Source: Tubiluchus corallicola
Taxonomy: Eukaryota > Priapulida > Priapulimorpha > Priapulimorphida > Tubiluchidae
Assembly: GCA_030141605.1 (NCBI GenBank)
Contig: JAQGDQ010000005.1
Span: 1,798,180 to 1,862,179, forward strand
Length of the DNA stretch: 64,000 bases
Direction of reading: 5' to 3'
Numbering within the stretch: position 1 is the first letter of the stretch; each line of letters begins with the position of its first letter. Below are positions 1 through 11,161 of the stretch, piece after piece. The notes under the pieces were generated by a model. It searched no databases. It was not told the DNA's origin and was given only the letters and a program-made list of their open reading frames with translations. The translations under genes and the position numbers were made by a program.

Positions 1-26
1 ACCCCTTTCATTTGGACTGTTTTCAG

Positions 27-838
27 CTATTTGGTAAATATGCTGACTCACTTAATGAGCTTATTGTACAACACATCTACACTGGATACCTGGATGATCC
101 ACGTAATACAGACAATGCGTGGATAGAGGGAGAAACATGGTTGTTTCATTACAAACATGGAAAGAGCCTTGATATCAAAATACCAAAGGTAAGAACACAA
201 ATTTATTGAGAAAAACGAAATTATCAAAACGAAAGTGGAGTGCAAAATTGACATTTTATGGCCTAAAAATTTGCTGGGGCTTGTGGGTATGTTTTGTTTT
301 TGTGCATACGTACACGTGTTGTGCGTGACTACATACATGCAAAGACATTAATTTCTAAATTATTAAACTGGACAGAGGTGGTCCTAGTAAGTGAAACTTT
401 TATTTTAATAAAAATGAGGCAGCTTGAAAGTTGATTTTGTTTTAGCAGAATGTGGTAACATTCTTGTAGCACTTAAACTTGCGCAGTGTTTCTTGAATAA
501 AATGTTCAAAAATTCAATTTCCGAGATGCATTTTCAGTTCCTGAGTTATATTTGAAGCTTTCTGGTTTTCAGCATCCAGTACTTAGGCCCAGTTAATTTC
601 TATTAACAGATTTGATGTAATGGATAAGGCGATGAAGCCCAGACATACTGTGGCTTGATGTTTAATTCCAATGAATTTGTTTGCAAATATGTTGAAGTTA
701 CATAATTCCATTTAGTTGAATTAACTTTTATAGACTAATAAGACAGATTGGAAACAAGTGAAGTCAGAAATGAGAATGCCATCATACCAAGCGTCCATAC
801 TACAGGAAGTGTCGTCTATGCTGGATTCTGTTGAATGA
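27..838 (+). CDS. NUDT9-homology (ADP-ribose pyrophosphatase or TRPM2-type) domain, C-terminal two exons, 5' partial
   Basis: Two exons join in phase 0: 27-188 (acceptor ttttcag before 27, donor gtaaga at 189) and 734-838 (acceptor ttttatag, stop TGA at 836-838). The first encodes the family hallmark DDPRNTDNAW, found in NUDT9 and in the NUDT9-H domain of TRPM2 channels. The second encodes WKQVKSEMRMPSYQASILQEV, which lines up with the family's C-terminal W...LYA.H segment. The Nudix box and everything N-terminal lie off the left edge, so I cannot tell a free-standing ADP-ribose pyrophosphatase from the C-terminal tail of a TRPM2-like cation channel. NUDT9 hydrolyses ADP-ribose to AMP and ribose-5-phosphate; in TRPM2 the domain senses or cleaves ADP-ribose. 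After NAW the sequence reads IEGETW, whereas the mammalian proteins have a shorter M/I-E-T stretch. The link to the small last exon rests on frame continuity and by-eye similarity. Confidence 0.72.
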
Positions 839-2323
839 GTAATGAAGAATGAGTTGACAATCAATCATGTGTGAGGTTAAACCGAGTGATTTGGGTTTTA
901 CGTTGATTTTTATAATACGTTTTATTTATTTGAATTTGCAATAGTTCTATTTCTTTGCAGAACCGTGATTTAAGTTTGATTTAAAAATGCGATCTCTAAA
1001 ATGGATAAACAATGTTATTATAGCTCAGCAATTATCCCTACTGCTGATACCTACCTAATTTCATGATCGTTATTTCTCTAGTCAATTAACAAAAAAATAA
1101 ACAAAAACGTTGATATGATTATATGCAACGTCCTCATTACAGAATGTGAATGAAATTTTTCTAGATGGTTTAGGAATTACCTGGATAGATCTTTAGTTTT
1201 TTAATATGTTTAGACTTTTAACTCTGTTTTGTATACATATTATGGAGTTTGTGATTGTTCTATGTAAGTTCACTCTTCTTAAATACCTTCAAATTTTTAT
1301 GTGATGTTTTTATAACATTAAAGATCATGTTTATTTAACTCGGCAAAAATATATAAAATATTAATTTTGAGAATCATCCAGTGAAGTTTTTGCATGGTGC
1401 TTGCAATTGAAGAGTTAATGATCTGTCATAACTTTAGTAACTTATAAGATAATGATCTGATTTTGAGGCTTTATTGTATTGTGTCTTTTGTCTTCACTAC
1501 TTTTTTAAAGTGTTTAAAACAAGTGTTGGACTTATAGGTATATACACTACATTTTTCACTATATTTTATGATAATTCTTTTTTCTCAACTACATGTCATT
1601 GATAGCTAGAAGCCATATTTGGAAGCCGTTTCTCGGCATACCGTATGGGAATATCATGGTGATATACAATTTTTAAGTGCTTTTTCCTATACTTTGTACT
1701 TGCATGTAGTGACTTAGTTCAGTACTTTTGCACATGGACTTCTAAGAAATACATACATGTGTACAAATGAACTGCAGATACTATATTTCCAATATGTATG
1801 ACAATTATTATATTCTCAGGTAGATTAAACATAGTACATAATATGAAACATTTAAATCTGATAGTCAAAAGTGAGTAGTTCATTAAGCAACTTTTTTCCT
1901 TCCACTATTGCTAAAATTTTGTACCTAATACCGATGTTTTAAGGTGTGCACATGATAATACACACTTCACGCGTCATATAAAAACCCATTGACTGTGTGA
2001 AAGGAAGTGCATTTTTCTTAGTTTGTCTCTTTTTCAGAACAATAAATGCATTATTAAATGTGAAACGCAGCAAACGTATGTGAAATGTCATACAACTGCA
2101 TTATTAAAATTATGTGAGCAAGCAGCACATTATTACTATCTTTTAGTCAATTTAATTCAGTTGTGTAGTCTCAGTACCGCTTTTGTAGTTGTGATAATTG
2201 CTAGTCAAAATAATATACTGACATAATAAGTTGGTTTATTATCTAAAATTAGATAATTTTCCTATATTCAGTAGAAATACATGCAATAACTGAGTAGTTG
2301 ATTATGATTAGTTGCATAAGAAT
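839..2323. other. Intergenic region between convergent genes
   Basis: AT-rich sequence between the 3' ends of the NUDT9-type gene and AFG2A. An AATAAA at 1096-1101 could serve the plus-strand gene, about 260 bases past its stop. The reading frame at 2023-2226 follows a pyrimidine-rich AG but encodes nothing I recognise. I see no repeat with defined ends. Confidence 0.5.
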
Positions 2324-2329
2324 TTTATT
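2324..2329 (-). promoter_or_regulatory. Candidate polyadenylation signal of AFG2A
   Basis: The plus strand reads tttatt, giving AATAAA on the minus strand about 74 bases beyond the AFG2A stop codon. It is the nearest canonical hexamer downstream of that gene. Supported by motif and position only. Confidence 0.45.
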
Positions 2330-2402
2330 AATGATGATTTCTGATAATTAAATTGATAATTAATGAAGTACTACTTAATCTTCACATTTTAATTACATAT
2401 AA

Positions 2403-4955
2403 TTACAGAGGACAATTTTTTGCATATTTTTCGTAGAGACGAAGTGATCCTGCATCTGTCCTTGGAAGTATTAATTGTAGTGCAAAGGAAAAATGTTTCT
2501 GATATATTTGACTTGCAGACATGTTTTCGTCTAGAGCTGCTAGAGCCCCCTCTTGGCAAACAGCGACAATCTCAGCTCCAGAGTAGCCGCTTGTCATGCT
2601 CACCAACTCTTCAATGTCAACATCTTTGGCAACTGGCATATTTGCAAACTGCAGCTGTATGATTTCTTTTCTAGTTGTGGAATCTGGAAGAGGAACGTAT
2701 ATGCTTCTGTCCAATCTGCCCGGTCTGAGCAATGCTTTATCAATCATGTCTGGACGGTTGGTAGCTGCAACAATAACAACATTCTGCAAGTTCTCCAAAC
2801 CATCCATCTCAGTTAATAGTTGTGCTAAAACTCTTTCACCTACATTATGTCCGCCAGAAGAGCCACTCCGTTCAACAGCTAAGGCATCGATTTCATCAAA
2901 GAAAACTATAGATGGTGATGCAGTTCTAGCTTTACGGAATATGTCTCTAACTGCCCTTTCTGATTCACCCACCCACTTGCTAAATAACTCTGGGCCCTTC
3001 ACAGAGAAAAAATTCAATCCACTTTCTGTTGCTATTGCTTTTGCTATCATAGTCTTTGAGCACCCTGGTGGACCATACATAAGGACACCTTTGGGTGGCT
3101 TTATGCCCATTCGACGAAAAGCATCTGGGTGCTTGATTGGCCACTCTATAGCTTGTTGCAACTTGCGTTTCAGCTCTTGATGTCCTCCAATATCTGACCA
3201 GAAAACTTTGGGCACTTCTAAGGTAACTTCCCGCATAGCACTAGGCTTTACCTTTCCAAGAGCTAGTGACAAATCATCAATGGTTATACAGGGCTTGGAA
3301 TCGGAATCATAACAGCGGTTTTTTAAAGCAAGAAATAGGGCTTCACGGCAAACGGTAACTAGGTCTGCCCCAACATATCCATGAGCATGGTCAGAAATGC
3401 TTAAAATGTCAGATTCACTTAAATTCACATCCATATTGTTTAAAAGCTTATAAAGAATGTCGTATCTTTCTTTAGCAGTTGGCACACCAATTTCTATTTC
3501 TTTGTCTAGTCTTCCAGGACGCCTGAGTGATGTATCTAATAAATCTGGTTTGTTAGTTGCTGCTATTAAAACGACTGGTGATTTCGCATTTGCTAAATTA
3601 TCAATAAGAGATAGTAACATAGATGAAATTCTTCGTTCTGGTTCTGTGTTTTGACTACCTCTGTCTCGTTGAGGACAAAGAGTGTCTACTTCATCAATAA
3701 ACAAGATGGATGGTGCCCTTTCAATGACATCCTTGAAGATGTCTCGCAGCTTCGCTTCAGTCTCTCCGTAGTACTTGCTAAATATTTCTGGACCACTGAC
3801 AGACACAAAAGCAACATCAAATTCGGCTTCTATCGCATTGGCAATCATGGTCTTTCCACATCCAGACGGTCCGAAGAGCAAAATTCCAGTCACAGTGGAA
3901 ATACCAACAGAATTGAAAGGGAATTTAAATGCAAAATTAACTAAATCAGTGATAGTTTCTATCTGAGAAGTGAGCCCGCCTATAGAGCCAAAAGTATTTG
4001 TCTTGGTGTTTGGACATTTGTGCTGTTCAACACGAGTGTTTAGTATGGTAATATTTGTGTTTTCAGTAATGCAGTAAAAGTTCTGATCTTCCTCATCATC
4101 ATAAGTTTTCTCGTTGGAAAGGCCAGGTTTTACAGGTGTCGAGGTTGCAACATCAATGCTTAACCGACTGTCATCATCCGACAAAGTTGAATTATGTAAT
4201 TCAGAAAGACTGCTTTTATCATTTTGTACCAGTAAATCACCATCACTAACACAAAGCTTTGATTCAATATCTGTACAAAGGTGAGAAATATTTTCTGTGT
4301 TGTCAAGTTTAGCTGTATATTTCTTATCGTCAAACAATGTCATAGAGTGCACAAAAAACTCGCACAATTGACCATAATATTTCATACTGACAAAGCTGTC
4401 TACTGCTGCGAATTGTTTACATTTTTTGGCTTTAAACAAGTTTTTAAACTCAGCAGAAGACATAAAATCTTTCCAATCCAAAGCTTTGAGTGTCATGTCC
4501 TTGATTTCATTTTCAGTCGGAAAAAATGGTTTGACAATGATTGTGTCACCAGGTTTGATTCTCACACCAGGAAAACCTGAATGTATGTCAGTAAATCCCA
4601 AATTTCCGGGAAGCACCGTCGTCACTGGCCAACAGGAAAGGATGGCTGCCCTTTGTTTAAACATACATATTACAAATCGTCCAATACATAAGCCACACTG
4701 TCTCATCGTTGACGGATTCAACAAGATGGAATTTTCAGATGCAAAGCGCCCTGTTTCTCCCTTTAATTCCACTTTGATCACAATACCATGAAAGGCTTTG
4801 TCTTTTATGAAGCCATGTCCAAATTCTCCTGTTGACACGTCTATACCCTTGTAGCAAATTTCAGAATGTTTTGCTGTATCTTTGCTGCATACTGTGCAGC
4901 CACAAGTTTCACACGTGCTCCACTCATATTTGACTTTACTAGATTTAGGTGGCAT
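2403..4955 (-). CDS. AFG2A: AFG2A/SPATA5-type tandem AAA+ ATPase
   Basis: An 850-residue uninterrupted frame, close to the human length of 893. It is the Drg1/Afg2 family ATPase that strips recycling factors from cytoplasmic pre-60S ribosomal particles. Both AAA modules are visible. D1 has Walker A GPSGCGKT near residue 360 and Walker B ILFIDEVD near 415, followed by RRPGRLDKEIEIG. D2 has the family-specific Walker A GPPGCSKT near 627 and Walker B IVFFDEIDALA near 683. The inter-domain signature PSAMREV...WSDIGG is typical of SPATA5. The N-terminus carries a Cys/His cluster (C15, C18, C20, C23, H30, C34) that could bind zinc, which I do not associate with the human protein. The ATG at 4955 is chosen because the minus strand shows a splice-like acceptor (tttttcag) 7 bases upstream, suggesting a 5'UTR intron. 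GPN2 lies upstream on the same strand. Confidence 0.95.
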   Translation of the reverse strand: MPPKSSKVKYEWSTCETCGCTVCSKDTAKHSEICYKGIDVSTGEFGHGFIKDKAFHGIVIKVELKGETGRFASENSILLNPSTMRQCGLCIGRFVICMFKQRAAILSCWPVTTVLPGNLGFTDIHSGFPGVRIKPGDTIIVKPFFPTENEIKDMTLKALDWKDFMSSAEFKNLFKAKKCKQFAAVDSFVSMKYYGQLCEFFVHSMTLFDDKKYTAKLDNTENISHLCTDIESKLCVSDGDLLVQNDKSSLSELHNSTLSDDDSRLSIDVATSTPVKPGLSNEKTYDDEEDQNFYCITENTNITILNTRVEQHKCPNTKTNTFGSIGGLTSQIETITDLVNFAFKFPFNSVGISTVTGILLFGPSGCGKTMIANAIEAEFDVAFVSVSGPEIFSKYYGETEAKLRDIFKDVIERAPSILFIDEVDTLCPQRDRGSQNTEPERRISSMLLSLIDNLANAKSPVVLIAATNKPDLLDTSLRRPGRLDKEIEIGVPTAKERYDILYKLLNNMDVNLSESDILSISDHAHGYVGADLVTVCREALFLALKNRCYDSDSKPCITIDDLSLALGKVKPSAMREVTLEVPKVFWSDIGGHQELKRKLQQAIEWPIKHPDAFRRMGIKPPKGVLMYGPPGCSKTMIAKAIATESGLNFFSVKGPELFSKWVGESERAVRDIFRKARTASPSIVFFDEIDALAVERSGSSGGHNVGERVLAQLLTEMDGLENLQNVVIVAATNRPDMIDKALLRPGRLDRSIYVPLPDSTTRKEIIQLQFANMPVAKDVDIEELVSMTSGYSGAEIVAVCQEGALAALDENMSASQIYQKHFSFALQLILPRTDAGSLRLYEKYAKNCPL

Positions 4956-5586
4956 GTTGTACCTGAAAAAATCAAGTCATATAAAAATTTCTCTCAAGCT
5001 CAATTCACTACTACAGTTGTGGACATTCTAAAGTGTGGAGCTGATATAAATTTGTATTTGTTTAAATTTGGTACTACAGTAATATAACCTATCTGGTAAT
5101 CAGGTTATACTTTTTTTACACAGCAGGTATTGAAGGTGGTGCCCTGCATAATGTGGTCTATCGTAGTCCACTTTATGCAGCTTGCAAAATAGCAGGCTAA
5201 TGTCTGTTACTGTACGACAAATGGAAATTATTTCACTTCTACTCAAATCAAACAAGCCATCTGTATCTCCAGATTAAGAGGTATAATGGAATTAATAAGA
5301 TTGAGGTATGTTCGCCTCATAAGTATTACTATTAATGTCTGCATAGAAATTTAGTAGTGCCACTGTGACCATGATGTATTCTAAAATCTAGGTCAATGTG
5401 TAGAAAATATGCTTTCCACTGCTACTGAGAACTGAACAGTGGGCACACCCAATAAGAAACAAGCCGTTATAATTTCAAAGTTACAACTGATAGTAATTTG
5501 TAAGCCACCCACACAAACTGAAAAAAATGAGTGCTTCAAGTGGTTGTTTTCTTACCGTGTGCAAAACTCACTCCTCAAGACTGACA
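4956..5586. other. Spacer between GPN2 and AFG2A, with likely 5'UTR of AFG2A
   Basis: A 631-base gap between the GPN2 stop and the AFG2A ATG. On the minus strand TTTTTCAG ends at 4963, leaving a 7-base leader before the AFG2A start; the matching 5' exon or donor was not identified. It holds the AFG2A 5' region and the GPN2 3'UTR. I saw no other coding signal. Confidence 0.45.
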
Positions 5587-6483
5587 TCATTCACTATCAT
5601 CATCAATGTTCATGTACTGTTCCCGTACATCAGCTATAGCTTCAATTTCTCTGTACTGTGTACTGGCAATCGTAGATAACATAGAGAGCGGATTTCTGTC
5701 TTCTAGACCACCATAAACATATCCATTAGCCTGATCAACTTTTTTGAGGAGACGTAATACACTTTTACTATCTTGTATATTCAGTGCACTAAATGATACT
5801 AGACTGTAATCCTCTATGATGCCACAAACTGCTTCATTAAATTTTTTAAACTTTGTCATAAATGGATCTTTTTGTAAGCTATCCAGAATATAGTTTAAAT
5901 CCAGCACCTCGGTGTAATAGTCAAAATTAAAAGCAAGTTTGCCATACTGCTCTACTAAGTCAACTTTAGACAAAACATTAATATGTGGCAATTCAATTTG
6001 CAGCATAGTAGAGAGAGAAGTAAGTAGCACTGAAATAAATTTTGCTGGATCACTGCAATAATGTGAGTCAACCAAGTGTACAGCGACAAGTCGGAAATCC
6101 CATTTCGTTAGCTGTGCAAAAATGTTTCTGATTGAATTGTGATGCGTGTATAATTCCACCTGGCCAGGACAGTCAAACAGAAAATATGCTTTCTTGTACA
6201 AATCTACCCGTGACTTTAACCAATCAAGGTTTTGCTCTAAATATTCTAAGCAGTAAATCATTCCTCCATTGGGTCCGAGCTTTAGGTTTTCCATGACATC
6301 CGCTAAAGTAATCAAATCACGAATGTCAACACTGCACTTGTAAGGCAGATTCTCATTGGCTGGATCAACATTGACGACTACAACATCACGACCAATGGAG
6401 GTCAGTGTGTCAGAAACACTAGCACAATATGTAGTCTTACCACTGCCAGCCGGACCAATCACAACTTGACCAAATAAAGCCAT
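5587..6483 (-). CDS. GPN2: GPN-loop GTPase 2
   Basis: A 298-residue single-exon protein of the GPN-loop GTPase family, which helps assemble and import RNA polymerase II and III. The N-terminus gives the P-loop GPAGSGKTT at residues 11-19 after FGQVVIG. Switch sequence VNVDPANE and the defining GPN loop (LGPNGG near residue 70) follow, then [11 protein letters not shown] (G3-like) and the base-specificity motif LSKVDL. Length and the stretches [17 protein letters not shown] and EDYSLVSF match GPN2 rather than GPN1 or GPN3. The start at 6483 gives a terminus matching the family. Upstream on the minus strand an acceptor (ttttttag) ends at 6568, so 6484-6567 is probably a 5'UTR exon; it contains a short upstream ORF of nine codons. 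The CDS has no introns. Confidence 0.95.
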   Translation of the reverse strand: MALFGQVVIGPAGSGKTTYCASVSDTLTSIGRDVVVVNVDPANENLPYKCSVDIRDLITLADVMENLKLGPNGGMIYCLEYLEQNLDWLKSRVDLYKKAYFLFDCPGQVELYTHHNSIRNIFAQLTKWDFRLVAVHLVDSHYCSDPAKFISVLLTSLSTMLQIELPHINVLSKVDLVEQYGKLAFNFDYYTEVLDLNYILDSLQKDPFMTKFKKFNEAVCGIIEDYSLVSFSALNIQDSKSVLRLLKKVDQANGYVYGGLEDRNPLSMLSTIASTQYREIEAIADVREQYMNIDDDSE

Positions 6484-7305
6484 TGCTCACCTTTGAATAC
6501 GATGATCCAGGATCAGCTGCTGTACTTGGAACACTGTGACATGGCGATTTAATGCCCTGCTCGATATCTAAAAAAATATAGAAAACAGAAAATTTAACTA
6601 CTTTTGCAGACAAACACTGAACAGCCACAAACTCAGGTGAGGTTGCCACAACAGTTGAGCTCTTAGACTTCTGGCAGTGTAATGATTCTGTATCGAACAC
6701 TGTTTTAATTGCAAGGTGATTAACACCATATTTACATGTAACTGCAGTAGTGGTGTGCCATATATTTGGTTACTATATACAGCTATTCATCAACCTGCAA
6801 CTATTCGTGTCGGGTTATATTTGTGTTCTGATTCAGCAGTATCTTTGGTTTGCATCATTGTTGCTGGGCTAATGTCATTATGTTGGTGAAGTCATCCATT
6901 CGAGTGCATTTGGAACACTTCAGATAAAAACTGTAAATCACTTGAGGTCTCCTTGTTTTAACAGATTCATAAACAGAAGTATGCTACCCAAAGATGGCAA
7001 CACCCTTTAGTCAAGTTTTGCTTGTTTCTGTTTCCCGAGGTAATACAAACTTTTATAAAAGAATGGCAAGAAAGCTTGCAGATTACATACAAAACCTAAG
7101 AAACAGTTACAAATAATTTTGTTACTAAACCTTGTACAGCATTTTATAATCCTAGCGACCTATCATTAAATTCCAACAACCAGGTGCAGGTGGAAAAGCG
7201 GTATAGTAATTAGTGAGTGGCATGCAATGAATCATAACTGTGGGCCTCTGACTATTTAGTAGGGCAAGTTATTACCGTGATTTCTGTTAATACTACTAGG
7301 GTGTA
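6484..7305. other. 5' flank of GPN2
   Basis: Contains the presumed GPN2 5'UTR exon (6484-6567) and upstream sequence. No further coding exon is recognised, and no promoter element can be assigned with confidence. Confidence 0.4.
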
Positions 7306-7428
7306 CAGCAAACAAAATTCGTCGTTAAATCGAAACATGCGTCGTTAAGTGAATAAAAGTTGTCAAAACATCAGCATCGTTAAAACGAAACATTGCTAAA
7401 CGGGGAGTCGTTAAGCGAGGACTTACTG
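7306..7428. mobile_element. Short TA-flanked MITE (mariner/pogo-like)
   Basis: A 123-base element. The left end begins CAGCAAACAAAATTCGTCGT and the right end, read on the opposite strand, begins CAGTAAGTCCTCGCTTAACG. It is flanked by TA on both sides (7304-7305 and 7429-7430). The inside is filled with CGTTAA-type repeats. TA duplication and CAGT-type ends fit non-autonomous Tc1/mariner/pogo elements. There is no coding capacity. Confidence 0.55.
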
Positions 7429-7685
7429 TACCGTGGATGCTACCACATGACTGGGCAGAATCTTACTAACCTAATCTCAACTCGAGTGCTGAAAATATTA
7501 GTCCCGAAACAAAAACTTACATCTTAAGTAATCTTGCGCCTTTCATTTAGCAAAATAGATAGAATAATTACAAAAGACAATAGTCCAAATTACAAAAGTT
7601 CCAATCAAACAAACACTTAGCCTTCTTCGCCAAACTTGTAAAACTGCTACAATTACAAATCTACAATGCTTTTGTTGGGCGCTGA

Positions 7686-8316
7686 GTAACCCACTAGCCG
7701 AAGTAGGACTATTGGCGTACATAGGCTAGCCCAAGCAGGACGCGTCCTACATGGGCTAGCCCAAGTAGGACACTAGTGACAGGTCACAAATTGAGTCGTT
7801 AACCGTACTGGCAGCACCCGTTGTCTTTGTTTATTTAATAATAATAACTGAAAACGTCAAAAACGTTGAATAATTTATTATATATCTGCTAAAATAAAAG
7901 AACTTTATTTTGAGCTTCGATATTAATCTTTTTGAAGTGAAATAACAAATAAGCCCACTTCTTAGGCGATTCCAACATTTGCTTAAGGTATATCATTTTT
8001 ATTTTGTCTCGCTTCACAGACAGGTGACCCGTTTCACTACCTCTTGGACAAATAATTGTTTTCTACTAAGTAAATGGGCTAGCGAGCTATGTGTCCTACA
8101 TAGTCAGATACTTAGTTGAATGTTATGATGACATTAACGGAGCTAATAATAATGATGGTATTACTGCAAAAAACAGTTTGTAAATTGTCAAGGAGTATCC
8201 ATCATTATTATAAAGTTACTTTTTTCTAAAACAAATTTAGTTTTACGTTTCATTATGTCATAATTCTCGACAGCAATCGCCGTTGTCCTACTTGGGCTGC
8301 CCATGTACGACACTCT
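7686..8316. repeat. Inverted repeat cluster built on GGGCTAGCCCAAGTAGGAC
   Basis: The left cluster (about 7686-7775) has three variants of CTAGCCCAAGTAGGAC, one of them palindromically doubled. A single inverted copy, GTCCTACTTGGGCTGCCCAT, lies at about 8285-8304, and a partial one at about 8077-8100. This resembles the ends of a non-autonomous transposon of about 0.6 kb with complex terminal repeats, but I could not find a convincing target duplication. Confidence 0.4.
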
Positions 8317-8723
8317 TTTTCCGCAAATTTAGCACATGCGTTTTACCGGAAGTGTCTTATTTTGGCCAGTGGTTTACTCGGCGCCCTACAGCTTTCTTAT
8401 TCAACCGGGTTCTGTTATTGTTTTGCGCGCAATGCAGGAAATCATCATTTTGCATTTCTTCGGACTGTCGGACACATACATGCAAATCAAAGTATACAAA
8501 AACACTTTGTGCAAATTCAAAGAAGCAGTACGGACTGTTTTTGTCAGGTACGCTATAGCCCAAGCTATTCGCACACTGGTGTGTACTGTAGCAGACGAAT
8601 TGATGAGATCACCAAAGTCAGGCCAGTCAGCAGGTGCCCAAAAATTGCTCAGCAGTGAGTTGCAAAAACACAAATAAAAATATCTTTTTGAATTTCCCGA
8701 GGATGCAGCCAGGTAATTATAAC

Positions 8724-9164
8724 TAGGGGTGCGCATTTTCTACCAGAAAGCGAATTCGAATCGAACCGAATTTGTGACATTCGAATTCGAATCGAACCGA
8801 ACTTCAGTGTTTTGAATTCGAACCGAATTCGAATTGAGTTTGGACAGATTTTCGAACAAGTTTTCGAACCACCAGTAAAAATTAGTCTTACAAAGATCAT
8901 GCATATCACTAGATTTTCTTTTGCAATAAAACGACCAGTAATTTCTTTAAAATTGTGCGCAGAAATCGCAGCTAAATTATGCTAATTGCTTGATGTTTCA
9001 ATAGTTTTAGTGATAAAGAACATATGTGATTGAAGTGCTGAATTATTTGAATCTATAGTTTTGGATTGGAATCGAGTTCGAACTAAAAAAACGCATTCGA
9101 ATCGAATTCGAGCGTACGAATTCGATTCGAACGTTCGAACTCGAACGTTCGATCCGCACCCCTA
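8724..9164. mobile_element. hAT-type MITE, EcoRI-motif-rich family, copy 1
   Basis: A 441-base element with inverted ends TAGGGGTGCG and CGCACCCCTA. It is flanked by a perfect 8-bp duplication ATTATAAC (8716-8723 and 9165-9172). Eight-base duplications and YAGGGGTG ends are characteristic of hAT transposons. Both arms are packed with GAATTCGAATCGAACCGAA-type motifs, so each arm is internally palindromic. There is no transposase; it must have been moved by an autonomous relative. An older copy lies at 28215-28641. Confidence 0.85.
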
Positions 9165-9172
9165 ATTATAAC

Positions 9173-11161
9173 AAAATGCTAATTATGACATGATATGTAC
9201 CTTTTGTTACAAGTTAGGCCTACATCTGTCTTTGGCGATTTATAGCAGCTGTTATATTTTTGAATATTATTTAAAGCAAGCATAAGGCATTAAGAATAAT
9301 TAGTAGTTAAAATAAAAACTATTATATTAATATCTCATGAAAATTAATAGGCTTATTTACAAAAGAAGTTAAGAAAGTTGATCATAAAGAAAGTTTGCAA
9401 ATACCTGGCTTATGTAGTATTCTATTTCTGGAGAAATATTTTTTTCTAAAAATGTTCCTGTTTAATATGTTTTTATCAGGAAATATAACTTGAAGAAATA
9501 TTAGGCCTGACTTTCATGTGTAACACTTTTCATAGAAAACAATCGTTTTTTCAGAAGAGCGAATAATTTTTCCAGAACAAAACTTAATCTAAGCATCTGC
9601 ATGTTTTGTTAATTCCAAGTTAAAAGATGTTTAAAAAGCATATAATCATACATTGGCCTTTGTTATGAGTTGGAGTTGGTTATAAAATCATGTTGAACAA
9701 ATGGAGATGCACTTACAACATTACTCCTCTTTTTTATTATCAGTGAACAAAAAATAGCAAAACGAAACATCAGAGCTGTCATCCTAAGCAGCCGACATTA
9801 CTTCCACCTCTATAACAATCAACTAACTAGGTCAAAATCAAATTACAGAATTCAGGTGAAAGCCAACCTGGCACATAAATTAGAATTTGCACACGGGTCA
9901 TAACACTTTATATATCATGTGTAGTATCATGTGTAGAGACGTCACTTATATTTAGCCTAATTTTTTTAAGGTTCAGTTAGGCTTACGTCAAAATAAATCT
10001 TCATTAAATACAGTTTGTTTACGTGTAAAAAATGTACTTGTAAAAGTGTACTGATTTGTCACTAAAGTATATCACGAGTAGAAAATATGCAAGACAGGTG
10101 CGACCAAGTTGGAGGGTGACTCCACCAGAGACCCACAATTTCAATGGCCTAGTTATGGCACCCAAAGGTCATAATTAATCTGACCCTGCTCCTCAGTCAT
10201 ATGGGTATATATTGCTCTTTTAAAACCTCTTCGAGCTATAAATGCCCTTCAGATAGTGTGAGTTCCACATTGGAGTGGAGAGATAAACTCAATAACTGCT
10301 CTAATTAATGTGATACGTATGTTATCAAGGTTTATAATAGTGACTGGTACCTTGTTTGCAATTAAATCCAAAGTGGATTAATGTTTGGTTGCTGATCCAG
10401 ATGTTTTGATTTTTTCATGTCCTGATTTTTCGAGCCATGCGCCACACAGGATGTAGTCTAGATTTAGCATGACTGGCTGCTTTCCTAGGTCTACACAGTA
10501 CCTTGTCATGTACTGGGTTTAATTGATGTACCTCAGTTTAATTGAGTACCTTGTTATGTACTAGGAAAGGAAAAGCTGTTATCGCTAGCCATCTATCCTT
10601 CTTAATTGTGTGCTAATATGCTATAAAAATACATGCCGTTTCCAATTCATTACTCATCTTTTCATGGTGCCTTAATTTCTTCTCCTCTAGTTCATTACTG
10701 TTTAGCACCTTGCCAGGCTATTCCAAATGGCAAAAAACTCTTTTTGTACATTTCCTCATTGTTCTGTATCTTCCTTTGTTGTATCTCATTCTCGGGTGGA
10801 CTGGAGCTCAATACCACTCAATACCACACACAATTTAGTTCCAATGACTCTATTCACCAGTGGCTTAGTTACGTTTCTTGTATGTTTTCTCGTGTTTTTC
10901 TTTCTTTTTCTTCATTTTTGCGACATTTTTGCGGATACCATAATTATCTACTATTGTAGGCCTAAAATTTGTTTATAAATCTATGGTTCATACGTGTGTG
11001 CCAGGGCAACGAAAAAATAGTTGACGTGCAGATTTTGTGATTGCGCGAGCCGGGGAATACGTCATCAGCTGATGAAAGATGTTGTATGTATGATGTGATT
11101 AGCAATAATAAGTTTTCATATAATTGCGGAATAAATGCAGTATTGAGTTCATTTTTAGCGA
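9173..11161. other. 5' flank of the threonyl-tRNA synthetase gene
   Basis: AT-rich non-coding DNA. An open frame at 10633-10959 looks like chance. The last 40 bases before 11162 read as pyrimidine-rich sequence ending TTTTTAG, so a 5'UTR splice acceptor three bases before the first ATG is possible. Confidence 0.4.

Noticed and set aside
2023-2226. 67-codon frame after a TTTTTCAG acceptor-like site, considered as a further NUDT9-type exon
   Set aside because: The peptide does not fit the NUDT9 C-terminus, and the exon at 734-838 already supplies an in-frame end with the conserved residues.
2420-4791. Plus-strand open frames opposite AFG2A, up to 194 codons
   Set aside because: Antisense shadows of a well-conserved AAA+ coding region, with no family resemblance.
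8283-8736. Several overlapping open frames on both strands (68-113 codons)
   Set aside because: Slightly higher GC gives few stops in many frames at once. None looks like a protein family and none is flanked by convincing splice sites.
10633-10959. 108-codon frame with a hydrophobic stretch followed by GGLELN, faintly like the 2A-type start of some LINE elements
   Set aside because: The key NPGP residues are absent, no reverse-transcriptase sequence follows, and local TTT/TCT richness explains the hydrophobicity.
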